Part shown: in pieces, positions 33,060-45,099 of the stretch | How the letters are laid out: each line of letters begins with the position of its first letter | How positions within the stretch are numbered: position 1 is the first letter of the stretch | Origin: Hyparrhenia diplandra | Lineage: Eukaryota > Streptophyta > Magnoliopsida > Poales > Poaceae | Direction: 5' to 3' | Assembly: GCA_015847255.1 (NCBI GenBank) | Contig: JADLZK010000390.1 | Coordinates: 124,001 to 188,000 of the forward strand | Length of the DNA: 64,000 bases | Notes under the pieces: generated by a model | Told to the model about the DNA's origin: nothing | Seen by the model: the letters and a program-made list of their open reading frames with translations, nothing else | Database searches by the model: none | Position numbers and translations under genes: made by a program

Positions 33060-34195
33060 CAGGGCTGGTCCCGTCCGCCTCGATCAAACCCGAGCTCGAC
33101 CGACGGGAGCCTCTCCGCCTCGAACGAGCTCCCAGGGACGAGCTCCCGGGCACGAGCTCGAGCTCGACCCAACGACCACTTTCCGCCTCAAACGAGCTCT
33201 CACAAGTACGTAGGGCAGCCCGAGCTCGAGCTCGATCGACGAGCTCCCCTCCGTCTCGAACGAGCTCCCGGGTAGCACAGATTCCCAGCCAACGACGGGC
33301 TCGGGACACAACGTTGAGCGACGAGGCCGCAGTTACTGGTCGGACGCCGCAACCTATGGCAAGATATCGTCAGAGGAATGAAATCCCCGAAGGCACGCGC
33401 GGTATGGCTTGTCAGATCATGCCATACCGCGCCAAACGCCATACGGACAACCGCTACGAGACAAAGATGACCTCAACAACGACGACCTCGAGCTCCCCGC
33501 CGAGCTCTCTGTCCACACATTTTCCCCGCAACACGGTACATGCATTTAAGGCCGGGCGGGCGCCGCCACGCCAGTCCGGCCGTGGACGGCGGCGCATGCC
33601 CCGGCGGGCGGCGGGGACGTATGGCGACAACGGCGGCAGCGTCGAGCTCATTGTTCCCCGCCATAGACCAACGAGCTCCGAGCTCGGCGGTCGGACGTCT
33701 GGGATATCGGGATACGGAGCCGCCCCTACACAACTCTACGACAACCGGCGAGCAGACTACCGAGTAGGGGCGGCGATGGCGCCACAAGACGCCGGACAGC
33801 CCGCCGTGTCGGCAAACCCGGGAGCTTTTTCTCTTCACCCCTCTACCTTGTATCCCTTCTCCTCCTAAGTCCTTCTCCCGGTGGCCACCTGACGCCTCCC
33901 TTGCGACTATAAAAGGAGGTCCGGCCATTGGGGAAGGCAAGTTCTCGCCTCACAAGCATTCTAGCTTCCAACACTCGATCACCCACCTTTTCGAGACACG
34001 GGAGCTCATCTCCCTCTCGCCCGCTTGTATGCCCGCCCCGATACGAGCATTTGAGCTCGGATAGTGCCACACCTTTGGACTAGGGTGCGCCGGTTAGCCC
34101 CGAACCAAAGATAAACACCGTGTCATTGTCCCTTGAGTTAGGCCATCGTTGCACACATTAGCCGGTCGGTTCTGTGACCGTGGTATCGACGACCA
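33060..34195 (+). mobile_element. 5' LTR of the Gypsy element (left border approximate)
   Basis: The region precedes the primer-binding site and carries a TATA box (33908), a CGAGACACGGGA block shared with the solo LTR at 2695-3727, and repeated CGAACGAGCTC modules near 33117, 33188 and 33257. The right end is placed at ACCA (34195), a few bases before the primer-binding site. The left end could not be fixed for lack of a 3' LTR to compare. Confidence 0.6.
33908..33915 (+). promoter_or_regulatory. TATA box of the Gypsy 5' LTR
   Basis: TATAAAAG followed by GAGGTCCGG lies about 290 bp before the primer-binding site, the expected place for the LTR pol II promoter. The solo LTR at 2695 has the equivalent box. 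Confidence 0.6.
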
Positions 34196-34202
34196 CGGCG
34201 AT

Positions 34203-34220
34203 TGGCGCGCCCGGTAGGGG
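34203..34220 (+). other. Primer-binding-site-like sequence
   Basis: TGGCGCGCCCGGTAGGGG closely resembles the primer-binding site seen just inside the 5' LTR of grass Gypsy elements of the RIRE2/Retand group (TGGCGCGCCAGGTAGGGG). It marks the start of the internal domain. The tRNA primer was not determined. Confidence 0.7.
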
Positions 34221-36541
34221 GTAGCGCTAGTGTGGACGATCACCACGATCGATGGCTCCCTTCACCACCTCTCCGGCGTCCGGCGCCCGATGCGCCGGGA
34301 CCTTGGACCGCCCGGCGCCGGCCCGAGGGCTCCCTCGTCGGGGTCACCTTCCCTCGGATGGTCGCCGGATCGGCCGACGTCTCGCCCTGGTCGCGGCGCC
34401 GCCGACTCCGTCCGGTCCGCTCCGGCCGGACTTCGACCGCCACAGCCCCATCCGCCTTGGCGGTCGACCGCCGACCGTCGGCATTGCGGACTGCTTCCGC
34501 ACATACCGAGCCCCCGAGCCGACTTCGGGAGCCTTCCGCGGCGTAACCTTCTCCATCGCCAACGTCGTTTTTGCGATTCGCGGCCAGGCCCGCTCTCCCC
34601 GACGAGTTCCCGCCGCCACGCCGAGATGTACCCGTAGGGACGGCTCTTCCCCGCCGACGCCCCCGGGCGGCGAGCCCGGGATGTTTGGCCTCGGCCGCAC
34701 TCGGCCGAGTCCGCGGGGGGCCGACCCCACTCGCGAAAGTGCTACATGTGCCAAACCCCGACGGTGTGGTCACTACAAGAGTTTAGGCCTTCTATGACAA
34801 CCTAATTGTGACAATTACATCCGTTTTCATGCCATTGTAACCATTCTCGTGACTATATGGTTGTTGTCATAGAAGGTGGGTCATAAAACCCCTTCTATGA
34901 CTAACATGCTCATTTGTCACTAATCTCGGTGACTATTACGTAGTTTGTCACCAAGTTATGACTATGTTATTTATCACTATATTTGTCATAATACAATAGA
35001 TAGATGGGGTGATGACAAGTGTCCATATGTTGAGGTGGCACATGACATGGTGTATGACATGGCAATATTAGTATATCAAAAATAATTGTCACAAAAATAA
35101 ATTTGGCCCAATTGGCCCCTATAGCATGAGCTGGTTTTTTTTACACTATAAAACTGAGCTTAGCCCACATAGGTCGGCCTTCTTTGGTGCACTTCTGACA
35201 TCAAGACCATTTATAACAAAGTCAAACTTCATAATGTAAATAATTTCGCATAAATTATTATTCTATCATATACAAGGTATATATCAAAAATCAATAGACA
35301 ACAGTATCTTCATAGATTACAAATTCACCAACAACCATACATTTCCATACATCAATACTAATTGAGTCACTCAAACCAGTCCTGCTGCAATAAGAAGAAG
35401 ACAGATTGTACTGTCGATGCCACCAAGCTTTATCCTGATGGTCTCTTGATGGGTGAAGTTGAACCCATTGGTGGACTGCAGCATCCAACCTGGACATAAT
35501 ATAGATTAATGAGTTGCATAGAAAACAATTTCAAGCATTCTCAATGAGCCTAGAACACATTCTACTAAAAAGTTCTTTGCTGAGACGCGCAAGATACAAT
35601 AACCTGATATGTTACATATTAAATCACTTGTTAAGCTTCAGACGTATACAGTAGTTTACTAGGATAGCAAGTTTTCACACAACAACATTCAGTTTTCACA
35701 AAAAATAAACTAAACTAAAATGAGTAGATATGCATCATTTGAAGAAAAAACTAAGATTACATCATTTATTATTCAAACATAGTGCTGGTAGAACCGGAGT
35801 TAGAATAATCATCTTGAATTGAGTCAAAATTATCATCAGAAACCATTAACAAAAGCATGTTGGAAGGAAAAAAATCTGTACTATTGTATTTGGCTGTAGA
35901 GATGCTATATACGGGTTGGGCACACAGGGTTAGTGTTAGACCTGTCAAGTAACAAGATAAACAGTATGGGTTCAATTTTGTTACTATTATTTCGAATTAA
36001 CAAAACACAGAATTAATATTAGAAGTTAGAGTAAACCATCAAGTTCAAAGCTCTAATCCTTGCCAATGGTTCATTAAATTAGCTTCTGTATGGCAATTAC
36101 TTGTTGTAACCATGTGAGATTATTCAGATCTATATAATGAAATAATTTAGAGGCCTCATTTTTGAGGTATTGCATTGATAAAACTTGTGAAACATTGGAA
36201 CCTGGATTATTGATATCTCGTTTGTGTTGAGATATCCTCTGTTAATGGAGAACAACACTTAATAGCATCTGATTGCACACAAACAAAGCTATTTTGACTC
36301 TGGAAAAGTGGAAATACTTTATTTCACATTGGACAGCACATGATTTTGGCAATACAAATAACTTAGCCTATCTGAACTCCATGTGTTGAACTATCTGAAA
36401 CCATGAACTACTGAACTATAGTCACACACGGACATGATGTGCGGCACATCGACGAACTGCTAGTACTAGTTGGATTTCAGGTGAGACAAAAATTACGTGA
36501 AGTGAACACCAAATACAAGAATACGACAGAGAAGAGGTATG

Positions 36542-37150
36542 CTACTTTTTTGAAATACTCACGGAGCTCCTCGACGGTGTCCTGGGCCGGCGGCGATGCT
36601 GCTGAACGGCGTCCCGGCATCCGTTTGTGCGGCTTGGCGGTTCAGACCCTCCGGGCGACGGCGGCGGCGCAGGACTGCTTGGCTCCTTCGAGGTTCGGGA
36701 GTCGGAGAGCGGCTCCAAATCGGCGTAGTGCGTAGCTGCAACGCACGGGCCACATGACAAACGAGGACGCGGCACTTGCGGAAGCGGGATGGGCTGCCCG
36801 CCGCCGCTACCTACGCCGCCACATCCCGGCCCCTAGGGACCGTTGCAGCTATCACCTACCAGGCTCGCGCAGCAGCCCTCCTGGGCCTGTGCCGCAGCAT
36901 CCTGACCGCGGCCACGGCCGCCTCCAGTGCCAGAGCCGCCGCAGTCTTCTGGAACCGGCCATCCGCCTCCTGGATCTAAGCCTCCGTCACCGGATCCGCC
37001 TCCAGGCTGAAGAAGGGAATGCCGCGCCGCGCCGGCTAGGGGAGAAGGCGACGAGCCTGAGAGTGAAAGCGGTGGGGAAGTGAGGGAGGCGAGTGCTCAT
37101 GCGAGTGGGAGGCGCCGACACAGAAGGCTGAGCTCGAGTTGTGCGCTAGG
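36542..37150 (-). pseudogene. Possible captured gene 5' end inside the CACTA
   Basis: On the minus strand a leader-like AAACCCTAGCGC (about 37145) precedes ATGAGCACTCGCCTCC (37099), which opens a short frame soon stopped. Further down, LSDSRTSKEPSSPAPPPSPG is a Ser/Pro-rich stretch. The block is GC-rich in an AT-rich element, so it was probably captured. No family is recognised and the frame is broken. Confidence 0.3.
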
Positions 37151-38353
37151 GTTTACGCCAGCCGGGCAGATATTTTAATCTCACCTCACGTGATCTAGAC
37201 CGTCGATATAAATCGGATGGTTCTGGGATGAAGTGGACGTTAAACTAGGCTGCTGATTTTCATATCTGGGCCGAGCTTCAGTTGTCTTGGCCTGGTAGTC
37301 TTTAAAGTTTTTCTTTTTATTTCCAGTTTCAATCACTTTCTTATTTAGTGTTGTATTTGATTTCTATTTTATGATTTACATTGTTATTATAATTTTGGCA
37401 CACATTATACTACTAAAAAATATGTTGCCTAGGATTTTTATGAATTTTTAAGGTGATTTGTTATTTTCTAAGATATAAATGATTTTTTGTGTGGTTTTCT
37501 AAATTAACTCTAACTTAAACTACAAGTTATATCAAACTATGTTAAAAAAAAATAGACAAAAATATATATGGTGACACATGTTCTATTTGAGTACAGAACC
37601 TGAAAAATGATGGGAAATGAAGTGTTTCGTTAGGGATTACTTGAATTTATATTTTTGTGGATCTGTTGGAAAAAAAGTAATAATATCGTAAAGTGGACCA
37701 AAAATCCTAAAAATTAGCGTGTGGGCATACTATGGGTGTATAAGCTTGTAGTAAAATTTGCAAATCATTTTAATAAAGTGTGGTTATACATTGTTCACAA
37801 ATTGTTAAATCTCACACAGTAGTTACTTATAACAATGCGGGAGATGTGTCATTTGTGACCAAGGTGCAATAAAATGGTTTTAAACGAAAAGGTTGTCAAC
37901 CAGAAAGTTGTAGGTACCACCAAGATGCACATCTTTTTGATTCGTCATTTATTCATCCGATTTCATTTGAATAGTTCAAAAATTTAAATTTCAAAAGATA
38001 AGAACTTGAAATAGAATTTTTGCACCCTAAATAGTTTAAAACGGAATCATTGTCAACCTGTACCACTAATTGATAGAACGTGACTTCCTAAGAATATAGG
38101 GAAAAAATCATCTTATTTGGTGTTAATATGAGTGAGAAAAACTAGTTACAAAATTTAATTACCGATTAAAAAGAAAATTTCCCATACCTTCCTAGATTGG
38201 TGGCGTCATGAAAGGGTCAGTGGCGAGTCGCCACGTGCCCGGGCGTTCCTGGCGCTAGGTGTGAAAAATGAAAAAATCAGGATGTGATGCTCGCAGACTT
38301 CATAGGTCATATAGTCTTTGGTGCAGTTGATGACACAACATAGAAATGGTTCG

Positions 38354-38576
38354 AGTGGCTAGTTGCTCGGCTGTGGTCCGCAAAAGTTCCCTGTTCGAAT
38401 CTCGGTTACCTTTAGTTTTTGTATGGATTTCAGTTTTTCCTTTTAAGTTTTTTCCTTTACTGTAAGGTACAGTTAAAGGGTACGAAACTTTGAGAAAATT
38501 ACATATTAATTGTGTAGTTCAGTTGGTGTTGCAGCCTTTTTTCTTCTTGAGAGGCTGGGGTTTCGAACGCCTATTG
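38354..38576 (+). other. Two tRNA-like (A box/B box) segments in tandem
   Basis: The first segment has GTGGCTAGTTGCTCGG (A-box-like, 38354) and TGTTCGAATCTC (B box, about 38392). The second has TAGTTCAGTTGGT (A box, about 38515) and GGGTTTCGAACGCC (B box, about 38561). Spacing is close to that of tRNA genes or SINE heads. Neither folds into an obviously complete tRNA by eye, so these are relics or internal pol III promoters rather than functional tRNAs. Confidence 0.4.
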
Positions 38577-38654
38577 TGGCGTCATTTTTTCTTTTTTTTT
38601 TTGCAGTGTTTTTATATGACCTTTATTTCTAAGATAAGATAAGAAACAAAAAGC

Positions 38655-38702
38655 AGGTGGCGCTGGAGAGGCAGCAGCAGGTGGCGCTGGAGAGGCAGCA
38701 GC
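38655..38702. repeat. Two perfect 24-bp tandem copies
   Basis: CAGGTGGCGCTGGAGAGG plus CAGCAG is repeated exactly twice within the CACTA right half. Confidence 0.85.
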
Positions 38703-40199
38703 CCGCCCACCAGAAATGGCCGGAGAGACGGAGAGAGTACCTTTCAATTTTTCTAAATTTATTTGAAGCACAAATCTTTTTTTTTAAGGCAAACAAGTTT
38801 TGTAAAGCCTTTTGAATATTTTTGGTAAACTGGAGGATTAACACTAAATATTGAAAATAGACTTTTGAACTTACTTCCAAAGATTATATAGTTCCACAAA
38901 TTATATATAATAGTAGGTGATGGTTGCATCCACATAGTTGTGACAAAGGTGTTTTTTCCCTTAAATATGATTTTTAATTGATGACAATCACATTCGATCA
39001 CTTTTGTCATGAGCTATTGTCACAAAGGGTGGAAAGAGCACAAGGTCATGGTTGTTTATGACTAAAACACATTTTAGTCACAAACGCTTGTCATCCATTG
39101 AAAAATTGTCATAAACGCATCATTTTTGTGACTAAAAAGTACTTTGTCATATGTAGTTTGTCATAGAAGGCCAAATTTCTTGTAGTGGGTACACAGCGTG
39201 CGCAATGAGGAGGAGTCCACCCAAAGACACCCCTACACACTCGGGGATGAGGTCGACGGCTCCCTCAACGGCGCACCACCTAAGCGTGTCCACGGCGTCT
39301 CGAAGAGCTCGAGGAGGCGGGCGCGAGATCGCACAGAGCGTGACGCTCTCCCGCCGAGGAAGGCGGCCGACATCGAGCTCGAGCTCGCGGAAGGGAGGCG
39401 CGGCGCCGCATCGAGGAGGCGGACGACCTCCCCCGGTCTTGGCCAGGCGACCTGAGAACCTCAATGCCGCCTCCATGCTCCTACATGACCTCCCCCGAGC
39501 CCGAGGGCGCCGAGGCCGGCGAGTACACCGGCGCGCGATCTCTCATCGAGAAAGCCGCGGAGCGGCAGATGGAGAGCTCGGCACACACCGCCGGCTCCGA
39601 GAGGAGCCGCGAGGCCTCCTCCAACCGAGGCGGATTGTGGCGACTCCTCGCGAGTCCACGCCCGGCGCCGGGTAGGCGAAAACCACGACGCCGCGAGACA
39701 CCCTCGGCGCTTCGGCGGCGTGCGAGCTTCGGAGGAAGCGACCAGCCACCGGCGCCGAGATCGCCGCGACGGCAAGACGACGGCGGCGGCAGCGTCGGCG
39801 TGCTCCTACGGCAAGAGGAGGCGGCGGCGCTCACGACAGCCAAGAAGACCGCAGCGCAAGCCCGGCGCCGGAAGTAAGGAGGCAACCAACGCGCTCTCCC
39901 GAGCTCGAGCTCGGGTGGAGCTCGAGGCGGAGCCCCACTCCGGACGGGGAGGCGACCGTGGGTCTTCACGGCGGAGGTCCACGACGCGCCGTTCGAGCAT
40001 TTCCGCGCTCCGACCTCCGTCAGTACAATGGGAGACGGACCCTGGCGTGTGGCTCGAGGATTACCGCCTCGGGTGTGAGGCGTGAGGAGCCGACGACGAG
40101 CTCTTCATCATCCGCAACCTCCCTCTCTACCTCGCTGACACCGCTCGATCTTGGCTCGAGCATTTGCCTGCAGGTCTCATCAGCAGCTGGCGCGACCTC

Positions 40200-41483
40200 T
40201 GTTGGTATAAATTAACGCAGACAGAAAAATCCGCAAGCGCACGGATACCGATGTAGCTTTCACCAGGGAGTATTCCAAGGTATCGATTTCCACGGGGAAC
40301 GTGAAGTGTACTAGAGGAATTAGGATCGTCCTAGGAAAGATAGATAAGATGGGAAGAGAGGATTTTGGGTTTCCTAAGTGGTTTTATCTAATTAAAGGCT
40401 TACTATACTTTATTTACTTCGGAGCAACAGATCCTTTCCAACTCTCGATAAAGACTGGGAAGAAGGTAGTTGGGAGAAGGGCTGCCAAAAGCTCTACGAA
40501 AACACCAACCCGAACGTGGTGGATTACAACGGCCCGACAGTGGTCGTCACCCCGGGGCTACCACAACTAACCGTGGGATTGGCGCAACCTCGGGTAACCT
40601 CTAGTCTAGACACCACGTCTACACTACAGATTACTACTCTAATCACACGTAATAATTAGAGCACTCAATACGGCAGAGATCCAATTGAATAAAGTAAAGC
40701 AAGAACTAGAATTAAATAAATACTTAGAAATAAATGAAGAACCCGGAGATTGTGAAGACGAACTAGTTCTTTGCAAGAATACAAAGTTGAAGAAGATCCG
40801 ACAGGTCCGGCTCTTCAGCTCTCTCCTCTACTCTCTCCCCGATCTAGTTACAACTAGATGAACTAGATGAACTAGTTGAACTAGATGAACTAGACAACTA
40901 GACAACTAGAGGGATCTCTCTCTTCTAATTGAAACCCTAACTTTTTGCTCAGTATAATGATAATGAAATAATAATGAGAGATAATGCTTGGGGTTGACCC
41001 CCGGGTCGCTTATATAGTCACGAGGTAGATTAGCGGACAAGTAACCAATCTCCACCATTGGATCAAACCGACCTTGGCAACGGTGTAGATACAACCTCCA
41101 TGTCGGTAGTGAACCGACCTAGAAAGGTGAGACCGACAGGTGGGACCCACCGGCGGCCGGCTAAAAGGCTCTGGCGGCCGCCAAAGCCATGGTGGGCCCA
41201 GCCGCCGGGTCCTTCCGTTGTATTCTCGGTGTCTTCTAGAATGTTTTAGTCCACTTTTCGGGTTGAGTTGCTTCACGGTCAAGTCTTGTCATCATATGTC
41301 TTGTATATTACGGAACTTTCTCCATCTTTCTCGCATTTTATCTGTTAAGTCCACGAAATTATACAATTCACCAAAACTAGTGGAATTATGTTAATAAAGC
41401 CCCTAGACTTATGTTGATATTCATTTTATACCCTTATTTCATATTAGTTGACTATTAATATTATATTATAACTAGTGTCAACA
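40200..41483 (+). mobile_element. Solo LTR of a second LTR retrotransposon, nested in gag
   Basis: Starts TGTTGGTATAAATTAACG, ends GTGTCAACA, and is flanked by perfect ACCTC at 40195-40199 and 41484-41488. Removing it and one ACCTC rejoins SSWRDL to RDIFVGN in the Gypsy gag. It contains an array of ACTAGATGA/ACTAGACA repeats (40845-40915). It does not resemble the host element's LTR, so it is another family, probably Gypsy-type. Confidence 0.94.
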
Positions 41484-41903
41484 ACCTCCGCGACATCTTC
41501 GTTGGCAACCTCCAGGGAACCTATTCCCGCCCCAGCAACACATGGGACCTCCGCGGCTACAAGCAACGGAAGAACGAGAGCCTGCGCGACTACATCCGGC
41601 GCTTCTCCAAGCTCTGCAATGAGCTCTCCGACGCCACCGACGCCGAGATCATCACCGCCTTCACCTTCGGCACGACCTGCGAGACGCTCATGCGCGAGCT
41701 CGGCATCCGCAAGCCCAAGACGGTGAAGGAGCTCCTCGACCTCGCCACGAACCACGCCGGGGGCGAGGAAGCCCTCCTGCCATCCTCCACGGCACCACCG
41801 GCAAGGGCAAGGAAAAGGCCGCCGACGAAGGTGGCGAGGGTCGAGCTCGCGACCCAAGAAGAAGAACAAGAACAAGAACAAGCGCCGCAACGAGGGTGAC
41901 TTC

Positions 41904-42623
41904 GTGGTAGTGGCAGACAAGAAGAAGCCGATCGCCAAGGCGGCAAAGCCGAACGCCCCCAAGGACTACTTCGAGAAGAAGCTCGAGCTCCCCTGCCCCA
42001 ACCACGAGGGTCCCGTCAAGCATAAGCTCAAAGACTGCAACCTCCTGCGGAAGTTCGTGACCGGCACCAGGCAGGGTGACGGCACGGGCAATGAGCGGAA
42101 CGAGGATGAGTTCGACGAGCAGGCGGGCGACAAGGACATCTTCTTCGAGGACGGCGCGATCAACGTCGTCTTCGGCGGGCCACCGGCGTACGAGTCCAAA
42201 CGCCGCCAGAAGCTCCTACAGCACAAGGTCCTCTTCACCGAGCCTGCGACGCCCTTCTACCTCAAGTGGTCCGAGGCACCGATCACCTTCGACAAGAAGG
42301 ACCACCCCGTGCACATCCCTCACCCGGGGCGGTTCCCGCTTGTCGTCGACCCCATCGTCGGCACCAAGCGCCTGGGCAAGGTGCTGATGGACGGCGGCAG
42401 CAGCCTCAACCTCCTCTACGTCGACACCATGGAAGCTCTCGGCATCACGCGAGCTCGTCTCCGACCTTCGACGGACCACATCCACGGGGTAGTGCCGGGG
42501 AAGCAGGCGATCCCGCTCGGGCGGATCGACCTCCCCGTCACCTTCGGCGACCCGAGCAACTTCCGCAAGGAGGTGCTCACCTTCGAGGTGCTCCCTTACA
42601 ATAGCGCTACCATGCACTGTTAG
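41904..42623 (+). CDS. Gypsy gag C-terminus and aspartic protease
   Basis: A 239-codon frame links the gag zinc-finger-like CPNHEGPVKHKLKDC to a retropepsin-like domain. VLMDGGSSLNLLYVDTMEAL at about 42381-42440 has the DGGSS version of the aspartic protease active site used by plant Tat-lineage elements. The protease cuts the polyprotein into gag and pol products. The frame ends because of a one-base loss in NSA/YHALLGRP, where the normal sequence would continue into pol. Confidence 0.8.
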   Translation: MVVADKKKPIAKAAKPNAPKDYFEKKLELPCPNHEGPVKHKLKDCNLLRKFVTGTRQGDGTGNERNEDEFDEQAGDKDIFFEDGAINVVFGGPPAYESKRRQKLLQHKVLFTEPATPFYLKWSEAPITFDKKDHPVHIPHPGRFPLVVDPIVGTKRLGKVLMDGGSSLNLLYVDTMEALGITRARLRPSTDHIHGVVPGKQAIPLGRIDLPVTFGDPSNFRKEVLTFEVLPYNSATMHC

Positions 42624-42646
42624 GCCGGCCGTGTTACGCGAGGTTC

Positions 42647-43962
42647 ATGGCCGTGCCCAACTACACGTACCTCAAGCTCAAGATCCCCGGGCCGAAGGGT
42701 GTGATCACCGTCAACTCCACCTTCGAGCGCGCCTTCAACTGCGATAAGGAGGCCGTGCAGTACGCCGACGCCCTCATCGAGTCCGAGAAACTCATCCCCG
42801 AGATGCTCGCGTGGGTCCAGGCGGAGGACTCCAACGAGCTCAAGAAGGCGCCGAGCACGTCCAGCAAGGCGGCGAGCTCGTCTGTCGAGCTCGTGAAGGC
42901 GGCAGGCTCCTTCGAGCCGGACGAGGATGCCAAGACAGTGGTGGTCGACGAGGAGGGGCGCACCGTTCGTGTCGGTGCCGAGCTCACTCCCAAATAGGAA
43001 AGCGAGCTCGTCGACTTCCTCCGCGCGAACCTCGACGTGTTCGCGTGGAAACCATCGGACATGCCCGGCATACCGAGGGAAGTCGCCGAGCACTCCTTAA
43101 ACATCAAGCCCAGCTCTCGGCCGGTGAAGCAGCAGCTTCGGCGCTTCGACAACGGCAGGCGGCAGGCAATCGCCGAGGAGATAGATAAGCTCTTAGCGGC
43201 GGGCTTTGTTAAGGAGGTGTATCATCCCGAGTGGATAGCCAACCCTATACTAGTTAAGAAGAAGAATGGGAAATGGAGAATGTGTGTTGACTATACGAGT
43301 CTCAACAAGGCATGCCCAAAGGATCCATTTCCTTTGCCATGCATCGACCAAATCGTTGACTCCACCTCCGGGTGCGAGACGCTATGCTTTCTTGACGCAT
43401 ACTCCGGCTACCACCAGATCGCGATGAACGAGCTCGATCAGCTCGCAACCTCCTTCATCATCCCCTTCAGCGCGTTCTGTTACGTGACGATGCCATTCGG
43501 GCTGAAGAACGCTGGCGCCACCTTCCAGAGGTGCATGCAGAAAGTCTTTAAAGAGCTTCTCGGGAAGCGCGTTGAAGCATACATCGATGACATCGTAGTC
43601 AAGACAAAGCGCACGGGAGAGCTCATCCACGACCTCGGCGGGTCTTGGCAAGCTCCGCGAGTTCGAGTGAAGCTCAACCCGGAGAAATCGTTTTCGGGGT
43701 CCCTCGAGGGAAGCTCCTTGGCTTCATTGTATCCGGCCGCGGCATCGAGGCCAACCCCGAAAAGATCGAGGCCATCCAAAATATGGGCCCAATTAAAACC
43801 GTCAAAAGCGTGCAGCGGCTCACGGGGTGCCTCGCCGCACTTAGCCGGTTTATAGCTCGACTCGGCGAACGCAGCCTCCCGCTCTACAAGCTCCTGAAGA
43901 AGTCGGGCGCTTTGCGGACCCGACGAGGCCCGGGCCGCCCTCGACTCCTAAAGAGCTCCTGA
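42647..43962 (+). pseudogene. Gypsy reverse transcriptase region
   Basis: After the linker (42647-42997, stop at AAATAG where related elements have Gln), the RT runs in one open frame 43037-43640: EEIDKLLAAGFVKEVYHPEW, VDYTSLNKACPKDPFPLP, TMPFGLKNAGATFQRCM and the active-site YIDDIVVKTK (about 43580). A frameshift near 43640 moves the thumb (GFIVSGRGIEANPEKIEAI) to another frame. The enzyme copies element RNA into DNA. This is the best preserved part of the element. Confidence 0.92.
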
Positions 43963-43973
43963 CGAGCCCACCC

Positions 43974-44760
43974 GTGCTCACCCGGCCCAAGCCAGACGAG
44001 CCGATGTTACTTTACATCTCGGCTACCTCGCAAGTCGTCAGCACGTTGCTCGTGGTGGAGCGCGAGGAGGAAGGACACGCGCTCCGTGTACAGCGCCTAG
44101 TCTACTTCATCAGCGAGGTCCTTTCCGACACCAAGACGCGGTACCCCCGGCTCCAGAAGCTCGCCTATGCCCTACTGATCACCGCGCCGCAAGCTACGGC
44201 ACTACTTAGACTCCCACCCAATCACTGTCGTCTCCAAGTTTCCACTTGGCGAGGTCATCCGCAGCCCCGAGGCCACAGGACGCATCGCCAAGTGGGGCAT
44301 CGAGCTCATGGGGTTAGACATCTCATACGCCCCGAGAGACGCCATCAAGTCCCAAGTGCTCCCCGACTTCGTGGCCGAGTGGACCGAGGTTTCCGCCACC
44401 GGGGCGGACGACGCGAGTCTTTGGACCCTCTGCCGACGGCTCCGTAAAGAAGTGCGGCGCGGGGCTGGACTAGTCTTCGTCTTGCCGCGCTATGTGCGTA
44501 TGAGGTACACAATCCGTCTCCATTTCACCGCATCAAATAATGTCGCCGAATACGAGGCCTAGGTGAACGGACTCCGCCTCGCCACCAAGCTCGGCATCAA
44601 GCGACTTGAGGTCCGAGGGGACTCCAAGCTCATTGCCGACCAAGCCACGAAGGAGGCCGACTGCGTCAACCCGAGGGATGATCGCGTACTGCGCGAAGGT
44701 GCGTGAGCTCGAAGAGCGCCGACGGCCTCGAGTTCAAACACATCCGCCGCCAGTACAACG
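43974..44760 (+). pseudogene. Gypsy RNase H followed by a second RNase H-like domain
   Basis: The first domain reads LLYISATSQVVSTLLVVERE and VYFISEVLSDTKTRYP. After a frameshifted stretch, a second RNase H-like block appears: GAGLVFVLP..., FTASNNVAEYEA, a stop, then VNGLRLATKLGIKRLEVRGD and SKLIADQA (44300-44650). The order RNase H plus a second, archaeal-type RNase H is characteristic of the Tat lineage. A frameshift next to the DGS-type motif and an internal stop show decay. Confidence 0.75.
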
Positions 44761-45099
44761 GCGACGCCGACGTCCTCGCCAAACTCGCCTCCGACCGACT
44801 ACAGGTCCCCCCAGTGTGTTCGCCCACGATCAATACATCCCCTCAATCCGGCTTGAGGGCGAGGGCTCGAACCCACGCACGGATCCGGCCAAGACACCTT
44901 TTGTGCCATTCCCCAACAAAGTCGAAACCCCACCGAGCTCGAGCTCGCCGATGGAGGTCGACCTCGTTGCACCGAGGTCTTCGTAATCCCGGAGCCGAAG
45001 CCCTAAGACTCGGCCGGCGGACCCTATCTGGGGTGGGCGGGGACGGCAAGCTCCCCCGTCGAGAAGGAAGAGGCTAGGCGCATCGCACGCCGAGCTAAG

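Larger units (their letters stand above)
34771..39187. mobile_element. Non-autonomous CACTA element nested in Gypsy gag
   Basis: Begins CACTACAAGAGTTTAGGCC and TTCTATGACA, and ends with the inverted TGTCATAGAAGGCC...TTCTTGTAGTG. Flanked by GGT at 34768-34770 and 39188-39190. The first and last few hundred bases carry repeated TGTCATAGAAGG/TTGTGACAA-type subterminal motifs. No CACTA transposase is recognisable. The interior holds a GC-rich block (36540-37150) with CGTAAACCCTAG leader-like sequence on the minus strand, possible minus-strand exons, tRNA-like segments (38350-38580) and a short tandem repeat (38655-38702). Confidence 0.93.
34252..42110 (+). pseudogene. Gypsy gag, interrupted by a CACTA element and a solo LTR
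   Basis: Gag begins near MAPFTTSPASGARCAG (34252) and resumes after the CACTA at 39191. The conserved gag domain is split by the solo LTR: upstream ends AGLISSWRDL (40199) and downstream resumes RDIFVGNLQGTYSRPSNTW, continuing to YKQRKNESLRDYIRRFSKL and ELLDLATNHAGGEEA. A zinc-finger-like CPNHEGPVKHKLKDC follows at about 41993-42037. Gag forms the virus-like particle in which reverse transcription occurs. Joining across the solo-LTR duplication restores one frame, but several other frame changes remain, so the gene is inactive. Confidence 0.85.

Noticed and set aside
34240..34773. Minus-strand frame of 177 codons opposite the gag start
   Set aside because: It is the GC-rich shadow of the plus-strand gag N-terminus and ends at the CACTA insertion, where a host or element gene would not end.
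38508..38580. A functional tRNA gene
   Set aside because: A- and B-box-like motifs are present but the acceptor and anticodon stems do not pair convincingly by eye, so only a tRNA-like relic is reported.
38640..38710. A CRISPR-like or satellite array
   Set aside because: There are only two adjacent 24-bp copies without spacers; it is a simple tandem duplication in a plant transposon.
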